From Bradyrhizobium retamae (GTDB lineage Bacteria > Pseudomonadota > Alphaproteobacteria > Rhizobiales > Xanthobacteraceae): a stretch of DNA of 64,000 nucleotides. Shown in pieces: positions 1 to 8,651 of this stretch (within the stretch, counting starts at the first letter, position 1; every line of letters begins with the position of its first letter). The stretch is taken from the NCBI RefSeq assembly GCF_001440415.1, contig NZ_LLYA01000181.1, positions 224,822 through 288,821 on the forward strand, written 5' to 3'. The notes below the pieces were generated by a model, which saw nothing but the letters and a program-made list of their open reading frames with translations, searched no databases and was not told where the DNA came from. The position numbers were made by a program, and so were the translations under genes.

Positions 1-178
1 ATCGCACCCGTTCCAGCAACGGATGGCCCAGATTGACCGATTCCTCGAGCACCCGGCGGTTGAAATGCAGCCAGGAGAGTTCCCGATTGATGAATCGCTC
101 CGGGCTCGCGGCAATCGTGGGCGGCGCCTCGGTAATCGGCTCTTTTTCTTTTATTTCAACAGCTTGTACCAATTCCAT
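1..178 (-). CDS. ppk1: Polyphosphate kinase 1, N-terminal fragment
   Basis: Only the first 59 codons are in the window; the gene runs off the left edge. PPK1 makes polyphosphate from the terminal phosphate of ATP. The translated start contains the family's N-terminal signature INRELSWLHFNRRVLEE, preceded by a short acidic, lysine-rich leader. The chosen ATG gives MELVQAVEIKEKEP; no strong ribosome site is visible before it, so a nearby start is possible. It lies downstream of hdaA on the same strand, an order I know from related genomes. Catalytic residues are outside the window. Confidence 0.85.
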   Translation of the reverse strand, partial: MELVQAVEIKEKEPITEAPPTIAASPERFINRELSWLHFNRRVLEESVNLGHPLLERVR

Positions 179-324
179 AAGGCTTATCCATCGCGAGCGA
201 GGCAGGGCCGACTTTAAGGGAATGCGGCCCACAGCATGTGATACGCCGATGACGTTTCGATGACATTGATGTTCCGCGCAGAGCCGGCGTCAAGGCGGCA
301 GGACGCAGCAGGAGAGCTGCCCGA

Positions 325-1002
325 TCAGGCGTTGCGCAAGAGTTCCGCGGCCAGGGCCCGGGTGACAGGCCGGCCGAGCCGCAGCGCCTCGGTATCCAGG
401 AGCTCGACCGCCTGGCGGGCAGCGGCATAGGAGCGCTCGATTCGGGTGGCGAGGTAGCTCACGACCGTCTCGTCGATGCTCAATTGGCGGTCCGCGCAGA
501 ATTTGACGATCAGGCCACGAAACAACAGGTCATCCGGCGGCAGTAGCGACACGAGGGGTGCGGCGCGCAGCCGCGACCGGAGATCGCGCAGTTCGATCTC
601 GAACGCCGCCGGTGGAACGCGTCCCGTGATCAAGACGAAGGCCCCGTCCTCGCGCGCCAGGTTCAGGAGGTGAAACAAGGCGCGTTCGTCGAAGTCGGCG
701 GGCCTCAGATCCTCGACCACCAGTGCCCCGGTGGCGAGTGCGCCGGGGACGGCAGCGGCGCTAAGCGCGTGCGCCGAGATCGAGCGCGCGCCGGCCTGTT
801 CGGCCCAGATCGCAGCGAGATGGCTCTTGCCCGAGCCCTCTGGCCCCACCAGCAGCATGATGCGGTTCGGCCAGTCCGGCCAGCTTTCGATCAGCGAGAG
901 TGCGGCTTCATTGGCCGGACCCTCGAGGAAATTGTCGCGGGTCAGGCTCTCCGCATGCGGCAGCGCAAGGGCAAGCTGACGAGGATGAACGCGAACTACC
1001 AC
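325..1002 (-). CDS. hdaA: DnaA-related regulator HdaA (Hda family AAA+ ATPase)
   Basis: A 225-residue DnaA-like AAA+ protein without the DnaA DNA-binding domain. In the Hda family such proteins work with the sliding clamp to stimulate ATP hydrolysis by DnaA and limit re-initiation of replication. Visible features: a clamp-binding-like N-terminal segment (QLALALP, residues 9-15), Walker A GPEGSGKS at 53-60, and a Walker B-like stretch LVVEDL near residue 95. Length fits alphaproteobacterial HdaA. It is followed by ppk1 after 146 bases in which I see no gene. The function is inferred from the family. Confidence 0.88.
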   Translation of the reverse strand: MVVRVHPRQLALALPHAESLTRDNFLEGPANEAALSLIESWPDWPNRIMLLVGPEGSGKSHLAAIWAEQAGARSISAHALSAAAVPGALATGALVVEDLRPADFDERALFHLLNLAREDGAFVLITGRVPPAAFEIELRDLRSRLRAAPLVSLLPPDDLLFRGLIVKFCADRQLSIDETVVSYLATRIERSYAAARQAVELLDTEALRLGRPVTRALAAELLRNA

Positions 1003-1033
1003 GCAAATCTCCAGGCCGGGATCTTCGGGCCTT

Positions 1034-1108
1034 CATGGCGCTTTCGAGCGAAAGCCTGTCCGGGGCAGGCACGGCTTTGCGAGAAGAAAACGCGTAAAAA
1101 CAAAAGAT
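1034..1108. repeat. Dispersed ~60-75 bp intergenic repeat, copy A
   Basis: Fills the gap between hdaA and the phosphatidyltransferase gene. Its core, GAAGAAAACGCGT followed by AAAACAAAA, and its other end, CTTTCGAGCGAA, match the reverse complement of the copy at 43051-43110 and, more loosely, the one at 18776-18866. The A/T-rich end could act as a terminator on either strand. It resembles a short repeat scattered through bradyrhizobial genomes (recollection, not searched). Confidence 0.6.
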
Positions 1109-1112
1109 CAAC

Positions 1113-1655
1113 CTAGCGCGCTTCGATCGTGCTCATGTGCCGCACCCATTCGACGAGATAGAGCGAGACGGAAACCAAAGTAAAGACCGTAACAAAACCC
1201 ATCAGGATCACGTCATAGGGCGCCGGCTGGAAGTTGAAACCGAGCGACGCCAGCACCAGTGCAGCGAACGCCACCTGCGCCACCGTGTTGAGCTTCGATA
1301 CCATCAGGGGCTTCATCGGGATCGGCTTGTCGAACAGCCATGACACGATCACGGCCGTGACGATCATGATGTCGCGCGACACCACGAGGATGACGAGCCA
1401 GCGCGGCACCGCACCCCAGATGCCGAGCGCCACGAAGATCGAAACCAAAAGTGCCTTGTCGGCAAGCGGGTCGAGCAGGGCGCCCAGTTCACTCGACATG
1501 TTGAAGCGCTTGGCGAGAAAGCCATCGACAGCGTCGCTGACCCCGGCAATGACGAAAATCGCAAACGCGATTTCCATCTGGCTGGAAACGATCGCCCAGA
1601 CGATAACCGGCACCAGAATGATGCGCCCCAGCGTAATGATGTTTGGAATGCTCAA
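1113..1655 (-). CDS. CDP-alcohol phosphatidyltransferase (PgsA-like)
   Basis: A 180-residue integral membrane enzyme of the family that joins a CDP-activated lipid to an alcohol, most likely glycerol-3-phosphate in phosphatidylglycerol synthesis. The family motif D-x2-D-G-x2-A-R-x8-G-x3-D-x3-D is present as D41, D44, G45, A48, G58, D62 and D66, with Lys49 where Arg is usual. Hydrophobic helices cover most of the rest. The reading frame begins at a TTG codon, with MSIPNIITLGRI matching the usual PgsA start. It is divergent from purM across about 150 bases. Whether it is PgsA proper or a paralogue cannot be settled from sequence alone. Confidence 0.82.
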   Translation of the reverse strand: MSIPNIITLGRIILVPVIVWAIVSSQMEIAFAIFVIAGVSDAVDGFLAKRFNMSSELGALLDPLADKALLVSIFVALGIWGAVPRWLVILVVSRDIMIVTAVIVSWLFDKPIPMKPLMVSKLNTVAQVAFAALVLASLGFNFQPAPYDVILMGFVTVFTLVSVSLYLVEWVRHMSTIEAR

Positions 1656-1804
1656 CTCGGTCGCTTCCCGGCTTCCGGCCTAAATCCGGCCCCTGGCGGG
1701 TACAGCCGGCTCTTATCTACATAGTATATGCGCCAAGCGCTTGCGAGCCATTGCAGGATCGCGGAATTCCTCGTAACCAGCCGTCATCATACTGGAATTT
1801 GGGC

Positions 1805-2878
1805 ATGAACGACCGCAAAAACGGGCTGACTTACGCGGATTCGGGCGTCGATATCGATGCGGGCAACCGCCTGGTCGATCTCATCAAGCCGATGGTGCGC
1901 GCCACCGCCCGGGCCGGCGCCGACGCCGAAATCGGCGGTTTTGGCGGCTTGTTCGACCTCAAGGCGGCGGGTTTCAAGGACCCGGTGCTGGTGGCGGCGA
2001 CCGACGGCGTCGGCACCAAGGTCAAGATCGCGATCGAGACCGGCCTGCATGGCGGTATCGGCATCGACCTGGTGGCGATGTCGGTCAATGACCTCGTTGT
2101 GCAGGGCGCGGAACCGTTGTTCTTCCTCGACTATTTCGCCTGCGGCAAGTTGGACCCCGACGCCGCGGCGGCCATCGTGGCAGGCGTCGCCGAGGGCTGC
2201 CGGGAGTCCGGCTGCGCCCTGATCGGCGGCGAGACCGCCGAGATGCCGGGGCTCTACAAGGACGGCGACTACGATCTGGCGGGCTTTGCGGTGGGGGCTG
2301 CCGAGCGCGGCACGCTGTTGCCGAGCGCGGACATTGCCGTGGGCGACGCCGTGATCGGATTGGCCTCATCCGGTGTTCATTCCAACGGCTTTTCGCTGGT
2401 CCGCAAGATCGTCGCACAATCCCGCGTGGCTTTCGATGCGCCGGCGCCGTTCTCGCCGGTCATGACACTGGGCGGCGCGCTGCTGACGCCGACGCGGCTC
2501 TATGTGAAATCCTGCCTGCGCGCCATCCGCGAAACCGGCGCGATCAAGGGGCTCGCTCACATCACCGGCGGCGGCTTCACCGACAACATCCCACGCGTAC
2601 TGCCAAAGCACCTCGGCGTCGGCATCGATCTGGCGCGGCTGCCGGTGCTGCCGGTGTTCAAGTGGCTGGCGGAGCAGGGGGGCATCGCCGAACTCGAATT
2701 GCTGCGCACCTTCAACTGCGGCATTGGCATGGTCGCGATCGTCAAGCCGGATGCGGTCGAGAAGGTGACGCAGATCCTGACTGAAAGCGGCGAGACCGTC
2801 GCCTTGCTCGGCGAAGTGATCCAGGCTGCGAGCGAACATCGCGTGGCCTACAACGGCCATCTCGATCTCGCGCAATGA
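1805..2878 (+). CDS. purM: Phosphoribosylformylglycinamidine cyclo-ligase
   Basis: AIR synthetase, the ATP-dependent ring closure in step five of purine synthesis, cytoplasmic. The 357-residue product shows family stretches such as YADSGVDIDAGN near the start, the GVGTKVKIA segment, and GGGFTDNIPRVLP toward the end. The open frame extends upstream to 1643, but the ATG at 1805 gives the normal N-terminus and length, so the extension is not coding. The last four bases (ATGA) overlap the purN start, so the two genes are translationally coupled and form an operon. Confidence 0.95.
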   Translation: MNDRKNGLTYADSGVDIDAGNRLVDLIKPMVRATARAGADAEIGGFGGLFDLKAAGFKDPVLVAATDGVGTKVKIAIETGLHGGIGIDLVAMSVNDLVVQGAEPLFFLDYFACGKLDPDAAAAIVAGVAEGCRESGCALIGGETAEMPGLYKDGDYDLAGFAVGAAERGTLLPSADIAVGDAVIGLASSGVHSNGFSLVRKIVAQSRVAFDAPAPFSPVMTLGGALLTPTRLYVKSCLRAIRETGAIKGLAHITGGGFTDNIPRVLPKHLGVGIDLARLPVLPVFKWLAEQGGIAELELLRTFNCGIGMVAIVKPDAVEKVTQILTESGETVALLGEVIQAASEHRVAYNGHLDLAQ

Positions 2879-3528
2879 AGAGCCGGGTCGCCATCCTGAT
2901 CTCGGGGCGCGGCTCGAATATGGCCGCGCTGATCGATGCGGCGAAGGCTGCGGATTTTCCGGCCGAAATCGTCGCCGTCATTTCCAACCGGGCCGATGCG
3001 CCTGGGCTGGAGAAGGCAGCCGCGAGTGGCATCCCGACACTGGTCGTCGAGAGCAAGCCGTTCGGCAAGGACCGCGCCGGCTTTGAGGCCGTCCTGCAGC
3101 GGGCGCTGGATGAAAAGCAGGTCGAACTGATCTGCCTCGGCGGATTCATGCGGCTGTTCACCGCCGAATTCGTGCAGCGCTGGTACGGAAAAATGCTCAA
3201 CATCCATCCCTCGCTGCTGCCATCCTTTCCAGGTCTCGATCCGCACGGTCAGGCGCTGCAGGCCGGGGTCAAGATCTCGGGCGCGACCGTGCACTTCGTG
3301 ATTCCCGAAACCGACGCCGGCCCGATCGTGATGCAGGGCGCGGTGACAGTGGCCGACGACGATACGGCAGAGACGCTGTCGCAGCGCATTCTCGGCATCG
3401 AGCATCGCATCTACCCCGAGGCGCTGCGCTTGCTCGCGAGCGGAAAGCTCCGCCTCGAAGGCGACATCTGCAAGGTCGCCCATGGGGCCGACCGCAATGG
3501 CACCCTGATTTCGCCGCGGACGATCTGA
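2875..3528 (+). CDS. purN: Phosphoribosylglycinamide formyltransferase
   Basis: GAR transformylase, which moves a formyl group from 10-formyl-tetrahydrofolate to GAR in purine synthesis. The product is 217 residues, normal for the family. Visible motifs are the N-terminal nucleotide loop ISGRGSN, the catalytic region NIHPSLLPSFPG with its conserved His, and the folate-site stretch GATVHFV followed by DAGPI. The start overlaps the purM stop by four bases. No separate promoter is apparent. Confidence 0.95.
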   Translation: MKSRVAILISGRGSNMAALIDAAKAADFPAEIVAVISNRADAPGLEKAAASGIPTLVVESKPFGKDRAGFEAVLQRALDEKQVELICLGGFMRLFTAEFVQRWYGKMLNIHPSLLPSFPGLDPHGQALQAGVKISGATVHFVIPETDAGPIVMQGAVTVADDDTAETLSQRILGIEHRIYPEALRLLASGKLRLEGDICKVAHGADRNGTLISPRTI

Positions 3529-3594
3529 TATTATCCGCAAGGTGTGCACGAACGAGCGCGGCGACCGCGCTCCGCAAAATCCATCGAGGTTTCC

Positions 3595-4326
3595 ATGATC
3601 ACGCTCTATGGCTCCGGGCCCAATTTCGGCCTTCCCGACGCAAGCCCGTTCGTGACCAAGGCCGAGACCTTGCTACGAATGTCGAAACTGCCGTTCAGAA
3701 AAGCGCCGATGAGCTTTTCGAAGGCGCCCAAGGGCAAAATTCCCTACATCGAGGACGACGGCCAATTGCTCGGCGACTCCACGCTGATCCGCTGGCATCT
3801 CGAAAAGAAATACGGCATCGATTTCGATGAGGGACTCACCGCCGAGCAACTCGCCATCTCCTGGGCGTTCGAGAAGATGGCAGAGGACAATCTCTACTGG
3901 GCCAGCGTCTACTTCCGCTGGATGATCGATGACAATTTCCGCAAAGGTCCCATGAATTTCTTCAAGGGCGTGCCGGCGCCGGTCCGGCCGGTCGTCGTTT
4001 CGATGATCCGCCGCCGCCTGCGCAAGACGTTGCACGGCCAGGGAATCGGCCGTCACTCCAAAGACGAGATCACCGCGATCGGGATCCGCTCGATCGACGC
4101 GATGGCGGCCTATCTCGGCGACAAGCCGTTTTTCATGGGCAGGGAGCCGGCGGGCATCGACGCCACGATGTTCGCCTTCGCGGTCAGTGCGATTTGTCCG
4201 CTGTTCGAGTCGGATTTGCAGCGGGCGGCCGCAAGCCATGCCAACCTGCGGCGCTATGTCGGCCGGATGACCGCGCGATTCTATCCGGAACTCAGCGAGA
4301 TCGCCGGCTGCGAGGCGGCGGCCTGA
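3595..4326 (+). CDS. Glutathione S-transferase family protein
   Basis: A 243-residue cytoplasmic protein with a thioredoxin-like N-terminus (ITLYGSGPNFGLPDAS, then KGKIPYIEDDG and the glutathione-binding LGDSTLI) and an all-helical C-terminal half. This layout fits the GST family with the 'Tom37/metaxin-like' or failed-axon-connection subgroup (N-terminal segment followed by long helices), which often has unknown substrates. The ATG at 3595 is chosen because upstream codons lack family similarity. It stands alone behind purN with a 66-base gap. The substrate is unknown. Confidence 0.75.
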   Translation: MITLYGSGPNFGLPDASPFVTKAETLLRMSKLPFRKAPMSFSKAPKGKIPYIEDDGQLLGDSTLIRWHLEKKYGIDFDEGLTAEQLAISWAFEKMAEDNLYWASVYFRWMIDDNFRKGPMNFFKGVPAPVRPVVVSMIRRRLRKTLHGQGIGRHSKDEITAIGIRSIDAMAAYLGDKPFFMGREPAGIDATMFAFAVSAICPLFESDLQRAAASHANLRRYVGRMTARFYPELSEIAGCEAAA

Positions 4327-4340
4327 ATTCCAGGGCAGGG

Positions 4341-4370
4341 CAAACAAAATCCCCCGGCGAGGCCGGGGGC
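4341..4370 (-). terminator. Rho-independent terminator of the cold-shock gene
   Basis: An eight-base-pair G/C stem (CCCCCGGC at 4351-4358 with GCCGGGGG at 4362-4369) and a three-base loop. Read on the minus strand it is followed by ATTTTGTTTG. It lies 18 bases past the cold-shock stop codon. Confidence 0.8.
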
Positions 4371-4388
4371 AATTTGCGTGGACGAAGT

Positions 4389-4598
4389 CTACGTGACCTT
4401 GAGGTTTTCCGCGGACGTCTTGCCGCGGTTTTCGACAAGGTCGTACTCGACGTGCTGGTTCTCGTTGAGAGTGGTGAGCCCCGCACGCTCGACGGCCGAG
4501 ATGTGGACGAACACGTCCTTCTCGCCGACCGCCGGCTTGATGAACCCATACCCCTTGGTGGGGTTGAACCACTTGACGCTGCCCTTGTGCATCGCCAT
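4389..4598 (-). CDS. Cold-shock family RNA/DNA chaperone
   Basis: A 69-residue single cold-shock domain. RNP1 is present as KGYGFIKP and RNP2 as VFVHISAV, preceded by the normal GSVKWFNPTKG start. Such proteins bind single-stranded nucleic acids and melt RNA structure. The frame is open further upstream, but the ATG at 4598 has GGAG seven bases before it and gives the standard start MAMHKGSVKW. The gene has its own terminator. The roughly 340-base space to the next gene leaves room for the long leader common in this family. Which paralogue this is (cspA type) is not clear. Confidence 0.9.
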   Translation of the reverse strand: MAMHKGSVKWFNPTKGYGFIKPAVGEKDVFVHISAVERAGLTTLNENQHVEYDLVENRGKTSAENLKVT

Positions 4599-4943
4599 CG
4601 CCTGTCTCCAAGTTTGGTCTAGATATAAAAAAGACGCGGCCACGTTTTCCACGTGCCACGCCACAAACGGGCTTTCCGGTAGCTGCTAGATTTCCTGCTC
4701 GCGAAACGCACAGTCGAACGGCCTGAATCCGATTGCGCTTGGGATTGCAACACGAAATTTGGGCGTTCGCAAGGTTCTGGCGCGCTCCCCGCAATTCGTT
4801 CTGGTGTCGCCGGCTGTGGCAGCCGAACCACAATAGCGCGTATTCGGCAGCGCGCCGATTGACCGTTTGCGCGAACTAGGGGCAAATCGTTACGGTTTAT
4901 CGGCATTTGCGCATTTTTCGGGCTCGCACTTTCGCCCTCTGGA

Positions 4944-6092
4944 ATGGACTGCATGCGCGGCTCACGGCGGCCTTCGCGAGCATGGAAAATCGGAACCGGG
5001 CACGCGCTTGCATGTCTGGCCGCCCTTGCGTTCGCTCTCATCAGCGCCGTGCCCGCCGCCCACGCGCAATCGCCGACGCCCACGCCCACCCCGACACCCA
5101 CACCTTCGCCGACGCCCAGCCCGACCCCGACCGTGATCAATTCGACGGTCTCATCGGGCGCGACACTGACCAATCTCGGCAGCAATTTCCTGGAACGGCT
5201 GGGCAGCCAGTCGAGCAATGGCTTCAACCGCCTGCAGCGGACCAATCCGGGCGGCGGCGGCGCCTCCGAGAGCACGGAAGCGCCGCGCTACCGGACCTGG
5301 TTCGAAGGCTACGGCAACTGGACCAAGAACGGCGCCGTCGGCGATTTCGTCGGCGACAGCAGAAAGACCTCGGGCGGCGTGGCCGGCATCGGCGCGCGGG
5401 TGATGCCGGGCGTCAATATCGGCTTCTCGGTCGACCAGAGCCGTTCGGCGATCGACATTCCGTTGGCGCTGCAGTCGGCTACGATCGACCTCACGCAAAT
5501 CGGCTTCACGGCCTCCGTCGACAGCGGGCCGTGGACCTGGGCCAGCGCGGTCGTGCACGGCTTTGGCAACATCAATTCGCGCCGAGACACGGGGCTCGGG
5601 ATTGCGAGCGCCGGATACAATGCGCGGCTCGACGGCGTGTTGAGCGAGATCAGCTATTACTGGTCCAAGGACCAGGGCCGCATCGTGCCCAAGGCCGCGT
5701 TCGAATATGTCCGCGCCCGGACCGGATCACTGCAGGAGATTGGTGGCCTCGATCCCGTGGCGGCAACGGGCGCCACCGTGGAGCGCGCGCGGCTGCTGAT
5801 CGGCGCGGAGATCGGCCATTACTGGATCTTCGACGGCAAGATTTTCGACCTGTCGGGTTACGGCAAGTTCGTCGACAATGTCGTGCAGAATTTCTCCGAC
5901 ATCACCGTCAGCCAGGGCGTGCAGAGCATTACGTTCCAGGGCATCGGCGAGAGCCGGTATGGCGCCGACGCCGGCGCCTCGGCCTCGCTGAGCCTGACCA
6001 ATACCGCACGGCTCTACGTCAACTACGACGCCAAACTCCGCGCCGCGATGCAGTCGCATCAGGGCACGGTGGGCATTGAGTTGAAGTGGTAA
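4944..6092 (+). CDS. Autotransporter-like outer-membrane beta-barrel protein
   Basis: About 380 residues. The start has a positively charged region and a hydrophobic signal segment ending AAHA, with cleavage before QS. Next comes a low-complexity proline-threonine/serine stretch of about ten PT or PS units (residues about 43-63), then a region rich in alternating hydrophobic strands that ends VGIELKW, typical of an outer-membrane barrel with a terminal aromatic residue. No large passenger domain is present, so this is a barrel with a rigid spacer rather than a full autotransporter. ATG at 4953 is an equally possible start. Function unknown; surface role inferred. Confidence 0.75.
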   Translation: MDCMRGSRRPSRAWKIGTGHALACLAALAFALISAVPAAHAQSPTPTPTPTPTPSPTPSPTPTVINSTVSSGATLTNLGSNFLERLGSQSSNGFNRLQRTNPGGGGASESTEAPRYRTWFEGYGNWTKNGAVGDFVGDSRKTSGGVAGIGARVMPGVNIGFSVDQSRSAIDIPLALQSATIDLTQIGFTASVDSGPWTWASAVVHGFGNINSRRDTGLGIASAGYNARLDGVLSEISYYWSKDQGRIVPKAAFEYVRARTGSLQEIGGLDPVAATGATVERARLLIGAEIGHYWIFDGKIFDLSGYGKFVDNVVQNFSDITVSQGVQSITFQGIGESRYGADAGASASLSLTNTARLYVNYDAKLRAAMQSHQGTVGIELKW

Positions 6093-6198
6093 CGAACGGT
6101 ACTAGTTCGTACTAGTTCGGCCCCACCGCGCCATGCACGGCCGGGCCCGCCACTCTGGGGGCGGCTCGGATATTTCGCGCTCGTTCAAGTGATGACGA

Positions 6199-6579
6199 TT
6201 ATGGCTTATCGATTGCCTCGCCGCTCTCGGCCCAGTCCTTGAACGCGCCGAGATTGTAGACGTTGGGGTACCCCATATCCTTGAGCACCTTGCCGCCAAG
6301 TGCGGATCGTCCGCCGGATGCGCAATAGAGGATGACGGTCTTGTCCTTGGCAAAATTCTTGTCGTGGTAGGGCGTCTCACGATCGGCGCGGAACTCCAGC
6401 ATGCCGCGGGAGACATGGATGGCTCCTGCGACCTTGCCGCTCTTCTCCACTTCTGGCGCGTCACGCACGTCGACGACGAGGGTGTTTCCTTTCGCAATCA
6501 TTTCCTTGGCCTGCGCGGGCGTGATGCGCGGCACCGCTGCGTTGGCGGCTTCCATCATCTGTTTGACGCTGGCGACCAT
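6199..6579 (-). CDS. Single-domain rhodanese-like sulfurtransferase
   Basis: A 126-residue rhodanese domain, a fold that carries sulfur as a persulfide on a loop cysteine. The active loop is LYCASGGRSA with the catalytic Cys at about residue 86; upstream VVDVRDAPEVEKSGKVAGA is the usual CH2A-like stretch. Start: the ATG at 6579 has AGGAG six bases before it, whereas the ATG at 6585 abuts that site. It lies 53 bases downstream of the AhpD-like gene on the same strand. The sulfur acceptor is unknown. The 106 bases between it and the previous gene hold only two short ACTAGTTCG direct repeats. Confidence 0.85.
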   Translation of the reverse strand: MVASVKQMMEAANAAVPRITPAQAKEMIAKGNTLVVDVRDAPEVEKSGKVAGAIHVSRGMLEFRADRETPYHDKNFAKDKTVILYCASGGRSALGGKVLKDMGYPNVYNLGAFKDWAESGEAIDKP

Positions 6580-6632
6580 AGTCATCTCCTCTTATGCTCG
6601 GTTGAAAGTCCTGGGTTGAAGAAATCTCTTCA

Positions 6633-7217
6633 TCAGATCGCTCGGCCGACCGTCATCGCCTTGCGAAAATCGGCGTCTGCGTCGATGAAGGTCGGCTCCG
6701 GGCCGGCGCCGACCGCATCGAAGAACCGCGCGACGAAACAGCGGAACGCGGCGCAGAGCGCGATGTCGCAGATCTGGACGTCGGTGAAGCCCACCGCCCG
6801 CAGCCGCTCGATGTCTTTCGCCGTCACGCGGGACGCGTCGCTTGCGATCGTTTCGGCATAGCGCAGCATTTCGACGTCCCGTTCGCTTAGTCGCGCCGAG
6901 GCGAAGTTGCATCGCACGGCAATAACCGCTTCCTTCGAGCCGAGATCAGCGAGAAGCTGCTTGCCGTACACGTGCGAGCAGTAGGTGGACGGCACCTGCT
7001 TTGCGGCGACGAATGTGATCAGCCGCCAGTCGCGCGGACTTAGCGAGAAGCCGGTGCGGATCTTGTCGGCGAACTCCTGGTAGATCGGCAGAAGATCCGG
7101 CCGCGCGGTCCAGCAGCGCGTCGCGGACATTACGAAGCCGCTTTGGGCTTTCTGCGCCGCGTAGAGCTCGGCGATGCGGCCTGTCGCCTCAGTTTCGTCA
7201 ACCGTCTTGAGAAACAT
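6633..7217 (-). CDS. AhpD-like / carboxymuconolactone decarboxylase family protein
   Basis: A 194-residue all-helical protein of the AhpD/CMD superfamily. Members are alkylhydroperoxidases or ring-opening decarboxylases. The usual redox C-x2-C motif is reduced to a single Cys (TYCSHVYGKQL, with a following His), so classical AhpD disulfide chemistry is doubtful. ATG at 7217 is chosen for GGAG seven bases upstream and the standard start MFLKTVDETEATG. It is divergent from an AraC regulator across 236 bases, a pairing that suggests control by that regulator. Substrate unknown. Confidence 0.75.
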   Translation of the reverse strand: MFLKTVDETEATGRIAELYAAQKAQSGFVMSATRCWTARPDLLPIYQEFADKIRTGFSLSPRDWRLITFVAAKQVPSTYCSHVYGKQLLADLGSKEAVIAVRCNFASARLSERDVEMLRYAETIASDASRVTAKDIERLRAVGFTDVQICDIALCAAFRCFVARFFDAVGAGPEPTFIDADADFRKAMTVGRAI

Positions 7218-7453
7218 CCAAAATCTCCGTTCGTGAAACAATTTCCGCGGCCAGTGCCGTAATAAACCCGGCCGGTTCTGCCGCGACGGACCGGCTATGG
7301 CCTGGTCGACCGCATCGGGCGGGCCGGGAAAGCTCGCTTCAACCGAACCGGACGGTGAACTAAAGCCGGGCCAGCGTTGACACAATGATCGGGGCGCTCA
7401 GATTCTTTGCCGAGACGCTACGCACCGTTTAGTGATCCAGCCCTGGAGGCCAA

Positions 7454-8485
7454 ATGGACGTTTTGTCCGAGGTTCTGCGCGTCATCCGTGTGTCGGGCGC
7501 CGTTCATTTCAATGCCGGATTTACGCGGCCATGGTCGGTCGTGACCTCCCCACCGGACTTGCTGGCTTCGCGGTTGATGCCGGGCGCGGAAGCGATCACG
7601 CTGTTTCATCTGGCAATGAACGCCGGCTGCTGGGTCACATGCGGCAAGCTCGAACCGATCAGGATTGAGGCCGGCGACGTTCTGGTGTTTCCGCGCGGCG
7701 ATCAGCACGTCATGACCAGCGACCCGGGGCTTTCTCCCGTCACGATTGCCAGCATCTTCCCTAAGGCGTCGGCCGAGCAGATCACCTGGGTGAAGCATGG
7801 CGGGGGCGGGGAGGAGACGCGCTTTGTTTGCGGCTACCTGCATTCCGACCAACGGTTCGGGCCGCTGCTCGATGCGATGCCGGCATTCATTTGCGTCCGC
7901 CTGCGCAACGGCAAGGTCATCCTCGACGCATTTTCTGATACCGCGCGTTATGCGGAGCCGGTCACGCTCGATCAGGAGGCCGGCTGGTGGCAGGCTGCGA
8001 CCGGTCAGCTCATCGCCGAAGCGATGCGGCCAGGTCCCGGAAACCGCGCCATGCTCGCGCGCCTGTCCGAGCTGCTCTTCATGGAAGTCGTGCGCTGGCA
8101 GCTGATCCATGTCGCCGAGGGGCGTCGCGGCTGGCTGGCGGGCCTCAACGATCCCCATGTCGGCCGGGCGCTGACGCTGCTTCACGCCGAGCCGGCGCGG
8201 CCCTGGACCGTCGAGGAGTTGGCAGACTGCGCGGCGATCTCGCGCGCCGCGCTGGGCAAACGCTTCGTCGAGCTGGTCGGCGAGGCGCCGATGACGTATC
8301 TGGCCGGATGGCGGATGCACCTCGCCAGGCGACTGCTTCGTGATAGCAGCCTCAATCTTGCCGAGATCGCTTCCCGTGTCGGCTACGAATCCGAAGCCGC
8401 CTTCAACCGCGCCTTCAGCCGCCTCGTCGGCGCGCCTCCCGGCACATGGCGGCAGAGCAAGGGGCTGTCGCAGGCCAGTGCATGA
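7454..8485 (+). CDS. AraC-family transcriptional regulator with cupin sensor domain
   Basis: 343 residues. The N-terminal ~200 residues form a cupin-type sensor (IRIEAGDVLVFPRGDQHVM is the typical barrel strand pair). The C-terminal ~100 residues are an AraC double helix-turn-helix: WTVEELADCAAISRAALGKRF, then LAEIASRVGYESEAAFNRAF and ending in a G-x-PP-x-x-WR element. GGAGG lies just before the ATG. It is divergent from the AhpD-like gene, which is its most likely target. This cupin-AraC type is often paired with small oxidoreductases. The effector is unknown. Confidence 0.85.
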   Translation: MDVLSEVLRVIRVSGAVHFNAGFTRPWSVVTSPPDLLASRLMPGAEAITLFHLAMNAGCWVTCGKLEPIRIEAGDVLVFPRGDQHVMTSDPGLSPVTIASIFPKASAEQITWVKHGGGGEETRFVCGYLHSDQRFGPLLDAMPAFICVRLRNGKVILDAFSDTARYAEPVTLDQEAGWWQAATGQLIAEAMRPGPGNRAMLARLSELLFMEVVRWQLIHVAEGRRGWLAGLNDPHVGRALTLLHAEPARPWTVEELADCAAISRAALGKRFVELVGEAPMTYLAGWRMHLARRLLRDSSLNLAEIASRVGYESEAAFNRAFSRLVGAPPGTWRQSKGLSQASA

Positions 8486-8651
8486 GGTAGGCGTTCGGCG
8501 ACGATCGAAGGATGGCGCGGTGCGCAGCCGCAGAAGTGCGGTCTCGGAATCTCGATGCCGATCGTGCCGCCGATTGACGCTTTGAGTCGGAAGCCGCCCA
8601 CCTGGCGGCTTACGTGAGCAGCATCCGGCGAACGTTCTCGGAAGTCGTTAC

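Noticed and set aside
5083..5145. Short tandem repeat in the autotransporter-like gene as a CRISPR or phase-variation tract
   Set aside because: It is an in-frame coding repeat for PT/PS units with varied codons, with no spacers and no homopolymer.
4619..5275. 218-residue minus-strand frame upstream of the cold-shock gene
   Set aside because: Antisense to the signal and PT-repeat region of the autotransporter-like gene; its repeats are the mirror of that low-complexity stretch, and no family features are visible.
6101..6120. Two ACTAGTTCG copies as an operator or attachment site
   Set aside because: Only nine to ten bases, in tandem, with no related copy elsewhere and no mobile gene nearby.
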